From NCBI RefSeq assembly GCF_022539665.2, contig NC_081334.1, positions 7,844,424-7,908,423 of the forward strand: DNA of 64,000 nt, read 5' to 3'. Position numbers and translations under genes: made by a program. Source of the DNA: Daphnia carinata (lineage: Eukaryota; Arthropoda; Branchiopoda; Diplostraca; Daphniidae). Positions within the stretch are counted from its first letter, which is position 1. Each line of letters begins with the position of its first letter. Below are positions 32,601 to 43,015 of the stretch, piece by piece. Under the pieces are notes generated by a model. The model was not told the origin of the DNA. It made no database searches and saw only the letters and a program-made list of their open reading frames with translations.

Positions 32601-32943
32601 GATCTAGGCAAAAAATTTTAACACTTTTTAACTTAAACACAAGTCAAAATAAAAGAAATACCACCATCTGTCTTACGACGTTTTTCCCTTTTGACGAAAG
32701 CTGTTCCAACTTACGCTACGCCAAAGAGAAAAGGCTTGAATTCGAACCAACTGCAACGAAGCCAATAAAATTCTTTTCATTTACTTTGCACATACACAGA
32801 ATAAAAAATTCAATATAAAAAAAAACAACTTGATAATGTACTGAAAATGAACAGAAAACACTAGCAGACGAATATGTAGCTCACTAGAAAGTGCCACCTG
32901 GTGGCCAAAATAACGGAGTTTCCCAAACATTATCGTAACTTCA

Positions 32944-34272
32944 CAGGCTGGTCGCGAGGCAATATGTACTACTTAGTACATAATCGCGCCTACAGTTTTC
33001 TATATGGAGAAAGTGTGCGTTGTCGCCACTAGGGCCTTGATTTGGTTGCTTTAGTGGTTAAACCACTAAAGTTAAACCAGTTAAACAATAATGCGTGTAG
33101 CGCATGTCTTTTAAATTAATGAAATTACTTGAAATAACATGAATTCGGTTGATGTAAATTTTTCCAATGACGTAATATGTACAATATAAATACTAATGTA
33201 TATGTTACAATTATACATAGATATTTATATATATTACTATTATATATGTACGATACTATTATACATATAAAATACTATAATATATATTATATATATTTAT
33301 TCTGCTTATATAATGAATATGTACAATTTGTGTGGTAATTGAAATAAAAAAATATAAAAGAAATTTTTTTAAATTATTTGTCAGCTAAATTAATTGCAAT
33401 AATTAGTTGATTAATTACAGTAAATAGCCCTTGGTAAGGGCTATCTATTTTTGTGTAATTGTTATTAACATTTTCAAAGGGAAAAAATCTTAAAGGCAAA
33501 ATGTGTTTTTGTTGTTTTTCGATCTAAGGTTCTAATGGACGCAACTGATAAAAACAAAAAAATTGATGTTACGCTTAAACTTTTCCTTTTCTGAAAATTT
33601 AACATAACTTTCATAGAATTAGATAGTTCATGATAAGAGCTATCGATTGATGCAAAATTTGTCAATTTTGACTGTTTATTTTCCTCATAAATAATTATTA
33701 AGGGATTTCATGATTTTAGAAAGGGGAGGGGGTGTGTGAAAAAGACGAAACTTTGCATTGATTGTTTGATGCTTAACCTTCGTCAAAACACGAAATCATT
33801 ATAATATTTTTGTTGCTGGTGATTCCAGGAACAAGTTGTTATAAACGTTTATTTTTAGGATGCATTATTTAATCCCAAAAATTACGTTTGAAAAGTGGTT
33901 TTTGATAAACCATTATGGCGGCCATTTTTTTACCGCGCCAAGTTCAAATTTTAAAAAGTGTAAATAAGTGTAAAAATTGTAATTATAAGTACATATTTAC
34001 ATTTTGTTTGTGTCTATAGAATTTCAGTATTCTGTCTTAGATAGAAAATCTTAAATATTAACTAAGATAAGTTAAACAAATTTATTTCATGGGTTCTCAT
34101 TTAATTTACAATTTTACGTGTCTTTTTCCACATTTCAGCGTGGAAAAACTCCAAGCAGACAATATTCCAAAAAAACAATTGACTAACGCCCTGCGCGTTT
34201 ATCATGTACCCCATAAGAAAAAGTGCATCTGCAACTATGTACTACTTAGTACATATGTACTGAGACCATGTT
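32944..34272 (+). mobile_element. Non-autonomous DNA transposon, copy 1, with 9-base target duplication
   Basis: The 1329-base element begins CAGGCTGGTCGCGAGG and ends GAGACCATGTT. It is flanked on both sides by GTAACTTCA (32935-32943 and 34273-34281), a 9-base target-site duplication. The ends form an imperfect inverted pair: both contain TGGTC followed at a short distance by ATGTACTAC.TAGTACAT, itself a palindrome. A second copy lies at 41655-42974. Nine-base duplications suggest a Mutator-like element. Internally it is AT-rich with no transposase; a short frame near the right end (KLQADNIPKKQLTNALRVYH) is shared by both copies. It lacks 32 bases near the right end that copy 2 has. Confidence 0.8.
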
Positions 34273-34959
34273 GTAACTTCACGACTGCTTTTTCTCCATT
34301 AGGAGAACTGAAGACGCCGATACCCCCGATCTCGTGCTATGGCGGCAATATCCAAGAAATTAAGCGGGAAGAAGCGCGATTGCTCCCGATCTTACGGGAA
34401 GTATTAGCCGTACTTTTTAAATAGACTAAATTCCCATGATCAATTATTAAAAAACTTTTTTTTCTTTTTCCCAAGGTATGGGCCTAGGCTGGAGCATTAA
34501 TGCTGCGGCAATGAGGCTAGTCTCAAGACGAACCTGTGCGCTTCAGGTGAGACTGGCTGCAGCATGCCCAACCCAGGCTTTGCCTGGTCTGCAATGCGTT
34601 CTTGAGTGTAAATTGCCCAAGTGGTGGCCTGCTTGCTCACGCAGGCCATACCACCCCCTATTGACGGGGAAGCGAGTGGCGGGAGAGCCGAGCCAAGGCG
34701 GACAATGAGCAATTTGAATTAAAGTCGCGGGATGGTGTACAGACAGCACGGGCAAGGACTTATTGGCCTTCTCAAGGATGAACAGTCGCGTATGGCCTGA
34801 GCGCCACCATGCGGAATGCATTACCTACAGTCGTCTATCTGAATTTGAAAAGTAGCAAAGTTAATTGCTGAACTATTTAACCAATAGCTAGGCAGACCTC
34901 TCCTACAACCCATATTCAAGCTCACATTCTAAACTACCTATTCACAAGCTAACAAGAAA
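34273..34959. other. Upstream region of the orphan repeat protein gene
   Basis: A stretch richer in G+C than its surroundings (about 34480-34850) that may hold the promoter and leader of the gene at 34960. Overlapping short frames on both strands reflect composition, and none looks real. Confidence 0.35.
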
Positions 34960-35955
34960 ATGCCAACCTTTCGACCATATCTCGCAGTGTCGGTTGATTT
35001 AAATCGGCTGCAAGGGATACGGATACCCGTGCTGCCGAAACCAGAACCTGATACGATGCGCCAGTTCCCACCGGGAAAACTGCTTCCTGTGGAGGAGACA
35101 TACAGGGACGTAAATCCTAGATGCATACGAGTGGCACGGGTACAATCGCAAGAAGAGAAAAACGTGTTGGAGACTACGAGAAAGCGGGTTCAGCAAGCAC
35201 TATTGGCTGAGGCTGAGGCTAAGGCTAAGGCTAAGGCTGAGGCAAAGGTTGAGGTTGAGGTTAAGGCTGAGGCTGAGGCTAAGGCTGAGGCTACATCCTA
35301 CCACTTCGAAACCACCTGTTCGCAAGCGAACAAGAAAATGGTCATACTTGAGTTGCCGAAACCCGAACCCCATATGATGTGCCAGTTACCACCTGGGAAA
35401 TTGCTTAATGGATTGATGACTAAGCTTAAGCAGTTAACCTATATACCAGCAATTCAATCTGTAGAGGAAAGACACGGGGAAATAGTTCCTAATTCACCCG
35501 TTCGTGTTCACCCGTCAAGGATACAATCACTAGAAGAGAAAAACGAGTTGGAGTCTAAGAGGAAGCGAACTCAGCAAAGACTATTGGCTGAGGCCGAGGC
35601 TGAACGAAAACTAACTAACGATAAAAATTTGCCTAAGACTAAATATCCTATTCTTTCACAGGTACCTACCACTTCTACGGAGGTAGCGTCCAAACGAGTG
35701 GCTACGACTAAAGCTCCTGTTCTTTCCCAAACACCTGCCAACCATACGGTGGTACCGGCCAAACCAGCCGCTAAGCGTAAGAGAGCAGACGATGGCCCAG
35801 TAACTCTCCCTGTCGAGAAACGATTCAAGAATAAAAATTCCAAAGACTTGATGCGCCAGTTATCATCCCGAGAAAGGCCAAATGACTTGAAGACCAAACG
35901 CAAGCGGGAAGATGTTCCAGGTACTCTTTCTGACGAGAAACGTTTAAGGATATGA
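34960..35955 (+). CDS. Intronless orphan protein built from internal repeats, with basic nuclear-type motifs
   Basis: A single uninterrupted frame of 331 residues starts at ATG 34960. It is built by duplication. Module 1 (about residues 25-90) has LPKPEPDTMRQFPPGKLL then VQSQEEKNVLETTRKRVQQA and LLAEAEA. Module 2 (about 130-215) repeats LPKPEPHMMCQLPPGKLL, IQSLEEKNELESKRKRTQQR and LLAEAEA. Between them is an Ala/Glu/Lys run encoded by a hexamer array (35204-35292). Further paired units are YPILSQVP / APVLSQTP and KRKRADDGPVTLPVEKR / KRKREDVPGTLSDEKR. Even the ACAAGAAAATG around the start is duplicated at 35329-35339. AAKRKRADD and KTKRKRED look like nuclear localisation signals. No domain or family is recognised; a nuclear or DNA/RNA-associated role is only a guess. 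It lies 0.7 kb from a transposon copy. Confidence 0.6.
   Translation: MPTFRPYLAVSVDLNRLQGIRIPVLPKPEPDTMRQFPPGKLLPVEETYRDVNPRCIRVARVQSQEEKNVLETTRKRVQQALLAEAEAKAKAKAEAKVEVEVKAEAEAKAEATSYHFETTCSQANKKMVILELPKPEPHMMCQLPPGKLLNGLMTKLKQLTYIPAIQSVEERHGEIVPNSPVRVHPSRIQSLEEKNELESKRKRTQQRLLAEAEAERKLTNDKNLPKTKYPILSQVPTTSTEVASKRVATTKAPVLSQTPANHTVVPAKPAAKRKRADDGPVTLPVEKRFKNKNSKDLMRQLSSRERPNDLKTKRKREDVPGTLSDEKRLRI
35204..35292 (+). repeat. Coding hexamer array (GCTGAG / GCTAAG)
   Basis: Imperfect tandem repeats of GCTGAGGCTAAG type encode alternating Ala with Glu or Lys, with a short GTTGAG variant block inside. It lies within the orphan gene and is likely length-variable. Confidence 0.85.
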
Positions 35956-36074
35956 AATTCCCCTTTGATTACCCTAAATTAGTAGAAGCGTGTATTCCCA
36001 AAATTATGTGCATGACTGTGTGAGTGTGTGTACCTTTGGTATGAATATCTACTCAAAATTCTTGTTATGAATGA

Positions 36075-36096
36075 TGTGTGTGTGTGTGTGTGTGTG
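36075..36096. repeat. (TG)11 microsatellite
   Basis: Eleven uninterrupted TG units. Confidence 0.95.
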
Positions 36097-36198
36097 CGAA
36101 TGTTGTTTGTACGTGTCACAGTTTGGTTTTAGTTTGAAAATGCACTGCTTTAAACCTCGTACCAAAATTGCCTTGCCTTTTCATGCGGTTCTATTAGA

Positions 36199-36211
36199 GG
36201 GGGGGGGGGGG
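36199..36211. repeat. Homopolymer of 13 G
   Basis: Thirteen consecutive G on the plus strand; length is prone to sequencing error and slippage. Confidence 0.9.
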
Positions 36212-36990
36212 AGAGCAGGGAAGCGGGGTTAGAAAGCAGTTGTAGGCTATTACTATTTCAACCAGAAAGGTATGGTCCAACATTTAGACGATGCATTGAA
36301 TTTCACTCAAAGCATGGTATTTAAAAAGTGAGCGCACGTATTTAGTTTGGATACCTTTTCCGTTATTGCGCTTTGCTCCTGAATTAAATTAAACAGTTTG
36401 TACTTCCTTATTTTCGATAATTGCTATTGTTCAAAATGATTGAATTGGCATTTGGTGCCATTCTTTTCTTTTTGTTTTACCATTTAGTTAAATAACTGAT
36501 TAGACTATGTGGTCAAATTCCAAGAAGTTATGCGCTGAGTTCCCATAGCAAAGCCATGAAGGGAGGCGTGTAATAGATTGCGGAACTCCTATATCTGAAA
36601 TCCGCGCTTTACCTAGACCCATTGCGTGCCTCTCACTTTATCCATTACTAAGTTCATACGTGTTGAGTTGACAAAGACGTCTGCTTAGTCCGAGATTCAC
36701 AGTGTGAGATGCCTTACGTTAGATCATTCAATTTTCTTCTTTTTTTTACAAAACAAAATGGGTAACGCTAAGAGACGGAGTGGTCCAAGACAGGTAGACC
36801 TGAAGGTCTTGACCCCACAGATTTCAAACGAAGATTTTGCAGTAAATGAAGGTTGAGTTAAGGTAATTGACTTTTAAGAGAAACAGGCCAAGAGAACTTG
36901 TGTGCATATGACTATGACTAGTCATGCACGCATAGGAACTAAAGGTATTTAATTTCCTAATATTACTAAATAGGAAGATGAGACAGAAAT
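36212..36990. other. Spacer, no supported gene
   Basis: AT-rich sequence. A 32-codon frame at 36758-36856 starts MGNAKRRSG, which resembles an N-myristoylation start, but is too short and isolated to call. Confidence 0.4.
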
Positions 36991-37640
36991 CGGCATCATG
37001 TTGTTGAGTGATTCATAGCAACCCAAAATCTATAACAGGATTCCCATTCAGGGAACCTAAGTACCAATGCTGATGTAAAAATTTAGAGAAAAATGTACAA
37101 GAGTTGCTTTTATTTTTGCATTTCAGTGGTATTATAGAAAGAAAGAAGTATGGGGAAAATCTAATTAGGCTAATCATTCTTCTGCATTAGTCTGATTTTC
37201 CTGAGCTGGTGATGGAGCCAATAGATTTGTTTCTCTTATGCTCCAGTGGATCACTTTGAGTTTGTTCCACAGTTGCTCTACACCAGTATCAAAAATGACG
37301 CAAAACAAAATTGTCAAAGCGTAGATGCCTGCTGAGAGGAAGAAAACTGTTTTCCATTGATCAATGGAGTCCTTGGTGGTCTAGAAGGTGCAAACATGAA
37401 AGTAATGAAAATCATTTTTCATCAAAAATTAAATTTTAGTTTGAAACAGTGGTTGTAACGATTCTGTTACTGTCAGATTGGCAACATAGGATGCCAGAAA
37501 TCCACAGATGCTGGCAACGCAATTTGTGACACCAATCATAGTACGGGAGTTGCATCCGGTTACCATCAGGCTGCAAATACACAGCCCCGTACCTCAGGGG
37601 TAATATTCTTATCATCATTTTTAATATTGCATTTTATTTA
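36991..37640 (-). pseudogene. SLC17-type transporter C-terminal fragment (less damaged copy)
   Basis: On the minus strand, one exon-like piece ends at 37471 and reads TMIGVTNCVASICGF followed by LASYVANLT. A second, 37380-37174, reads TTKDSIDQWKTVFFLSAGIY, then a membrane segment ending in GVEQLWNKLK, and stops at TGA 37176-37174. These match the last two transmembrane helices and tail of SLC17 transporters (Na+-phosphate / vesicular anion). The splice between them (ACA-GTAACA to CTTCTAG-ACC) is in phase. The first nine or ten helices are missing because MCFD2 sequence lies upstream, so it is a fragment. It forms an inverted pair with 31713-32395. Confidence 0.75.
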
Positions 37641-37668
37641 AAAATGTGCTTGTTTGATAATTTAGTGA

Positions 37669-37866
37669 TCGTACCGAACCAAGTACGTTTACAATGTCGA
37701 TGATGACGACGAAGTTTCGTTCCGCGATGGCGATGTTATCGTCGATTGCAAACCGATCGATGAGGGATGGATGATGGGCAAAGTCCTGAGGACAGGCCGA
37801 TCCGGAATGGCACCGACAAACTACGTCGAACCTATCAACTATTGTTTCGCTCTTTTTTGCTCTTAA
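37669..37866 (+). pseudogene. SH3-domain fragment (Lasp/nebulin-like)
   Basis: A 65-codon open frame contains most of an SH3 domain: [14 protein letters not shown], then [18 protein letters not shown] and APTNYVE, the spacing and residues typical of LASP1/nebulin-type SH3 domains. The N-terminal ALYDY strand is degraded to KYVYNV. The frame opens after a TGA at 37666-37668 and stops eight residues after NYVEPI. No LIM or repeat exons are nearby. It lies antisense to, and downstream of, the truncated MCFD2 gene, directly beside the inverted SLC17 fragment. I read it as a transposed exon fragment. Confidence 0.65.
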
Positions 37867-37958
37867 CCCTGATCCTTTGGTTCTCTGTCTCAAGTTGTTC
37901 CGCCCCCTTTCTTTAGCCGTTAGCAATTTCTGTTGTTGTTCAGTAGTAAGGACATTAC

Positions 37959-38811
37959 CTCAGGTAGCCGGCCTAAATCCAAATCCGGATCATGCGGTGT
38001 AATGTGTGAAATGGCTGCCATGATTTCAATACCATCCAACAGGTTGTTGTTATAGTAATCGTGAAACCTTCAAACAAGACTACTAGTCACGCGGGAGAAA
38101 ATCATGTGATTGTGACTTATTTTTAAAAGACCATTTTCAATGAGTTATCATTACTTGCGTAAAAAAAAGATCCCCTTACGTGAAATAGTGGACTTCAATT
38201 TCATCCGACGTCATTTTGAAAATTTCGTCTTCGGTGTACATTTCTTTCAAATCTTCTTTAAAGTGCCTGTAATAGGAAAAAAGAAAAATATTCAAATTTA
38301 CGACCCTGTTCTCTTCATTTGAAAAAAAAGAAAGAAAATAACTAGACAAGAGGCTGGGTAAGAAAATCGTTTCCGCAAAAATGAAACAAGAAATCTTTTC
38401 TTCTTTTCGAAATCTTTTTCTGTAACCCTATCCGCAGGATTTTGCACACAAGGACAGTCTACTAAAGTGGATAACACAAAAAAGAAATATGGCTGAAATT
38501 GGCTGGAAGAGAAAATTATGTAAATTATAGGCCTACATCGCACTCCTATTTGCTTAAATGGCGAGTTGAATAAAAATTTATACTTTTAGGCCTAAAGTAA
38601 ATTTTTACTCGTGATCGTTGACAAGTTCCTTGTCTTTGAGAAACGACACAACAGGGCTATTTTCTTTTGGCTGTGGAACGTGATGTTCATGTTGATTCTT
38701 CATGTGCTGGTGCAATCCGTGTCCACCACGAAATTGCCCGTTAGCCATCACTTGGTAATTATTAAAGGCGACGTAACTGAAAACGAAGATGATTTTCGTG
38801 ACTGAAAACAT
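37959..38811 (-). CDS. MCFD2: MCFD2-like cargo-receptor subunit, lacking its second EF-hand
   Basis: MCFD2 is a small Ca2+-binding luminal protein that pairs with LMAN1/ERGIC-53 to export glycoproteins from the ER. Three exons join in phase on the minus strand: 38811-38609, 38266-38180 and 38067-37959, covering 133 residues. The start MFSVTKIIFVFSYVAF looks like a signal peptide with possible cleavage after VMA. Next come a His-rich segment (GHGLHQHMKNQHEHH), VNDHEHFKEDLKEM, and MTSDEIEVHYFTRFHDYYNN, matching human [20 protein letters not shown]. The first EF-hand has Tyr at loop position 3, where Asp is usual. Exon 3 ends LGRLPE at a donor GTAATG, but no exon for the second EF-hand appears down to the left; SH3 and SLC17 fragments lie there instead. 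Reading through gives 11 residues then stop. It is probably a broken or neofunctionalised copy. Confidence 0.75.
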
Positions 38812-38894
38812 GGCGGCCCAACTATTCCGTTCGTGAACGTAACGCAAATTGTAAACGTCGTCAGTAACGTTTAGTAATATCAAATTGGAAAACT

Positions 38895-39630
38895 CGTAAA
38901 TTGTTGTCCAACAACAAAACAACGCATGGTCACAATTCAACGAAAAGTAGCTTCAGTTTTCTTGCAACGATCATGTAAGACAGTCTTCGGAATTCCATCT
39001 TAATCCATATCATACTCTACCGTGAAATAGATATAAGCTCTTCAAAAATCACTTATCATTATTCTAAACAGTTTTGTCCGGTTTGAGTTGCCACGAACGG
39101 ATGGAGATCTGCAATAGTTTGGGATGGTTAAGGTGTTTAGAAAATGTTGCCTAACTTCTTGAGATATTTTCTAGCACAACGACGAGTTTCTCTGCAAAAA
39201 GGGAATTGAAAGATGAAGCATAAACCCTCCATGCGAACGAAATTACTCTTAATTACGCAACATCTTACTTTGTTCTACTTTGCATCTTGGTCAATATTGG
39301 GAAGCGGATTCTCCACCATCCCTTCGCAGATGCAGGGCCACAGAAGGAAATTTAATCGAACTAAATTAACTAGAAAACAAAGCAAAGCTTTAACAATTTA
39401 ATATTTTGACGTTTTTAGCAAATGGATCGATTTTTTACTCCATAATCAGAAAAGGAATAAATATCAATGTAGGTTTTATGCAAAACAAGAGAATTTAATA
39501 ACAGAACTTATATGGTTTAATCTCATGCAAAATCTTTTTGCCATGCAAACGTAAAACAGCTTAATCAGGTAAATCAATTATTAGGACAGGCACGACGGTT
39601 CGCGAATCAATATTTATATTTTTAACTTTT
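38895..39630. repeat. Segment duplicated at 30385-31712 (probable source copy)
   Basis: This is the intergenic region between the 5' end of MCFD2 and the 3' end of TMEM185, plus the last codons of TMEM185. It is taken as the source because here it lies in the context of an intact TMEM185 gene. Confidence 0.8.
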
Positions 39631-41148
39631 AGTCTAAAGAAATTGGGTGAATAGTGGTTTGGTGTCATAACGGTGATCTCCAGAGTATCGCTGGATTCGA
39701 ACGATCTCTGTTCGGATGATTGACGATGGTAAGACACGTTTCCATACTCTCGGAGGAAAGGGAAGAAATCCAATAAGAATACACAAAAATCTTTTTGCAT
39801 TCCGCACCACCCTGAATGATAGTAAGAGATTTTTTCAAAATGTAATATGTAGCAATATATAAAGCCATCAATACACTTTTAACAAAGAAAATGGGTAGAA
39901 GAAGCCATACTTACAGAGATTCCCTCCTTTTCCAGTAAAAGAACGCAAAACAAGGGATGTCAAAGCGATTAACAATGGTATGTTGACCACAGAATATGAC
40001 AGTTGAAGGTCTCCATTTAGTTTTTTTGTGAGTAAAATCTGAAAAACAATTAAATAGTAAAACATAATCCTAAAAGCACGACAGTTTTCACGAAAACAAC
40101 TGTACCACTGAAATGAGGCTTGGGATTACCAACAACACGTAACCTGATGCGGCATGCGTGGATGCTCGTCTCTGATCACTGGTGATATTAACTGATCGCG
40201 AAAACAAAGCTGCCAATAGAATGGAATAGGAGACACCAATAATCGCAGCTCCGTATATAATCCAGATAGGTACGAAAACCAACTCCCATTTCCATGTTAT
40301 AACTCCATCCTAACAAAAGTTTCTAATTTTGGTTTTGTACAATAAAATTGTAAAAAAAAAAGGATTTACCAATTTGAGTGGGATGAAAATCAACTGTAGC
40401 AAATTCACAGCAAGAAAAAGTTCCACCTTCAACAAAAATATTTCTAAGATGCCGTTGTTCTTTACAATTTTTCTGATATTTACCATACCTCAAATGGACG
40501 CTCATGCTTTAGAGCCCAAATAGAGACTGCAATACAAACTATTGACAGGAATAATATTGGAAGGAAGACCAAAACCCAGATGTGTCTTGAACTCTGAAGT
40601 TTGTCACATACTAGAATTTCAAAGAAGATTAGGAGGAGATGGAGGCCTAAATTATGAAATAGAAATTGTAAGCTTGATTTGAAATTGTCTAAAAATTGAT
40701 AATAGTACTTTATTTACTTGAAGAAACCAGCATGGACTTAAAATGAATGTAAGATTCAGGGTCAATTCTGCTGGCAGGATGTTTCCACCAGGCAATGGAA
40801 CCAACCCCTGCACCAATAAGTACCTACAGCATTTAAAAACATACAAATTATAAATGTTAATAATCTACGAAAAACATGGGTTTCTCACCATTCCATGCAT
40901 GATCCACAGTGGTGAAAAAACACCCCAGTAATTCATCTTGATAACACCATCAAAACGCAGTGAAAGTAAGGCAACAAATATAAGAAGGCTAAGATAAACT
41001 ACAAATTTTCTGTAAGAAATGAAGGAGCAATAAGCAATATTAATATTTGAGCACTACGGATAAAGACGTTTATTATATATGATCGTTATTTGTTCTTTTA
41101 ATCATACCCCGGATTAAAATCCTGTAGCAGGTGAATGAGGTTGGCCAT
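39561..41148 (-). CDS. TMEM185: TMEM185 family multi-pass membrane protein
   Basis: A conserved integral membrane protein of unknown biochemical role. Eight exons join in frame on the minus strand: 41148-41108, 41009-40889, 40823-40718, 40646-40489, 40426-40370, 40309-40106, 40038-39915 and 39811-39561, giving 353 residues (human TMEM185A 350). Landmarks against human are LLQDFNPGKF near the N-terminus (human LFQDFNPSKF), SLRFDGVIKMNYWGVFSPLW, FEILVCDKL, QLIFIPLKLDGVITW, SDQRRAS, TKKLNGD, GKGGNLWWCGMQKDF and LLDFFPFLREYGNVSYH. Two sequence halves each contain an LRxDGxIxW-like motif, the internal duplication known in this family. It ends IIDLPD; human ends IEMPD. The last 20 codons are also present in the duplicated segment at 31.6-31.7 kb. 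Confidence 0.94.
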
Positions 41149-41654
41149 TATGGTTATTAATCACCATGGCGCTCTTTTCATAAGTGATAATATAAAAAGC
41201 AATGGTGATGAGCACTTCTTTAGATCTTTAGAGCTTTTTACAAAAATATGAAATAAAAAATTAAGTCTGCTACAAAACAAGTCCAGTTGCCATGACATTT
41301 TTGAGTCCACTTCGAGATAAAGATATGGAAGTATGGTATACTTATTGCCCGTAGTCGGCACGTGACGGCGCAATTAGGGTTCGGCAGCGGTTCGTTGAAA
41401 ACTCAAGTTACCCACGGATCGTCACACAAAAAAAGACGCCCCACAATCGTCATCTTGTGACATATTGAAAACCCGTGCTAAATTTCGTAGGAAAACCCTG
41501 GATAATCGAGAGCAAAAATCAGGGCTAACCGGATTTTTAAACCAGGTAAAGGAACCGGTTTTAAAATTACGTTACCCACGTGAAACCCTTGTAGGCAGTG
41601 GGCACAAATTCTCAAGAACCGTTACCCACCGGATCAAAATGTTTAGCCGAAAAG
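41149..41654. other. TMEM185 upstream region
   Basis: Likely promoter and leader of TMEM185. Around 41500-41640 several short motifs recur (CGTTACCCAC, AACCGG, TTTTAAA), giving a weakly repetitive stretch with no coding sign. Confidence 0.35.
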
Positions 41655-42974
41655 CAGGCTGGTCGCGAGGCAATATGTACTACTTAGTACATAATCGCGC
41701 CTACAGTTTTCTATATGGAGAAAGTGTGTGTTGTCGCCACTAGGGCTTTGATTTGGTTGCTTTAGTGGTTAAACCGCTAAAGTTAAACCAGTTAAACAAT
41801 AATGCGTGTAGCGCATGTCTTTTAAATTTTTTTGAAGCGAATAATATGAATTCGGTTGATGTAAATTTTTCCAATGAGGTAATATGTATAACATAAATAC
41901 TACTATACATGTTACAATTATATATATACGATACTATTATATATATACAATACTGTAATATATATTATATATATATTGTACTTATGTAATGAATATGTAC
42001 AATTGGTGTGATAATTGAAATACAAGAATATAAAAGAAACAATTTTTTTATTATTTGTCAGCTAAATTAATTACAATAATTAGTTGATTTATTACAGTAA
42101 ATAGCCCATCGTAAGGGCTATCTGGGTAATTGTTATCAACATTTTCAAAGGGAAAAAATCTCAAAGGCAAAATGTGTTTTTGTTGTTTTTCGATCTAAGG
42201 TTCTAATGGACGCAGCTGATAAAAACAAAAAAAATAGATGTTACGCTTAAAATTCTTCCTTTTCTGAAAATTTAACATAAATTTCAGAGTTAGATAGGTC
42301 TTGATAAGAGCTATCGATTGATGCAAAATTTGTCAATTTTGACTGTTTATTTTCCTCATAAATAATTATTAAAGGATTTCATGATTTTAGAAAGGGGAGA
42401 GGGTGTGTGAAAAAGGCGAAATTTTGCATTGATCGTTTGATGCTTAATCTTCGTCAAAACAGGAAATCATTATAATATTTTTTGTTGCTGGTGATTCCAG
42501 GAACAAGTTGTTTTAAACGATTACTTTTAAGATGCTATATTTAACCCCAAAAATTACGTTTGAAAAAGTGGTTTTTGATAAACCATTATGGCGGCCATTT
42601 TTACCGCGCCAAGTTCAAATTTCAAAAAGTGTAAATAAGTGTAAAGAATTGTAATTATAAATACATATTTACATTTTGTTTGTGTCTAGAGAATTTCAAT
42701 ATCCGTCTTAGATAGAAAATCTTAAAAATTAAGTAAGATAAGCTAAACAAATTTATTTCATGGGTTCTCATTTAATTTACAATTTTAGGGGTGTTTTTCC
42801 ACATTTCCGCGTGGAGAACTACGTTTTATCGCGACTTCCGCATGGAAAAACTCCAAGCAGACAATATTCCAAAAAAACAATTGACTAACGCCCTGCGCGT
42901 TTATCATTTAGCCCATAAGAAAAAGTGCATCTGCAACTATGTACTACTTAGTACATATGTAGTGAGACCATGTT
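41655..42974 (+). mobile_element. Non-autonomous DNA transposon, copy 2, with its own 9-base target duplication
   Basis: A 1320-base copy of the element at 32944-34272, same orientation, starting CAGGCTGGTCGCGAGG and ending GAGACCATGTT. It is flanked by GCCGAAAAG at 41646-41654 and 42975-42983. Because this target duplication differs from that of copy 1, the two inserted independently and were not copied by segmental duplication. Relative to copy 1 it has a 32-base insertion near the right end and many single-base changes. Confidence 0.85.
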
Positions 42975-43015
42975 GCCGAAAAGACCTATCCATTCGGTGA
43001 AATACTGTTACACTT

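Noticed and set aside
36758-36856. 32-codon frame starting MGNAKRRSG, resembling a myristoylation site
   Set aside because: Too short, isolated and without splice continuation that I could find.
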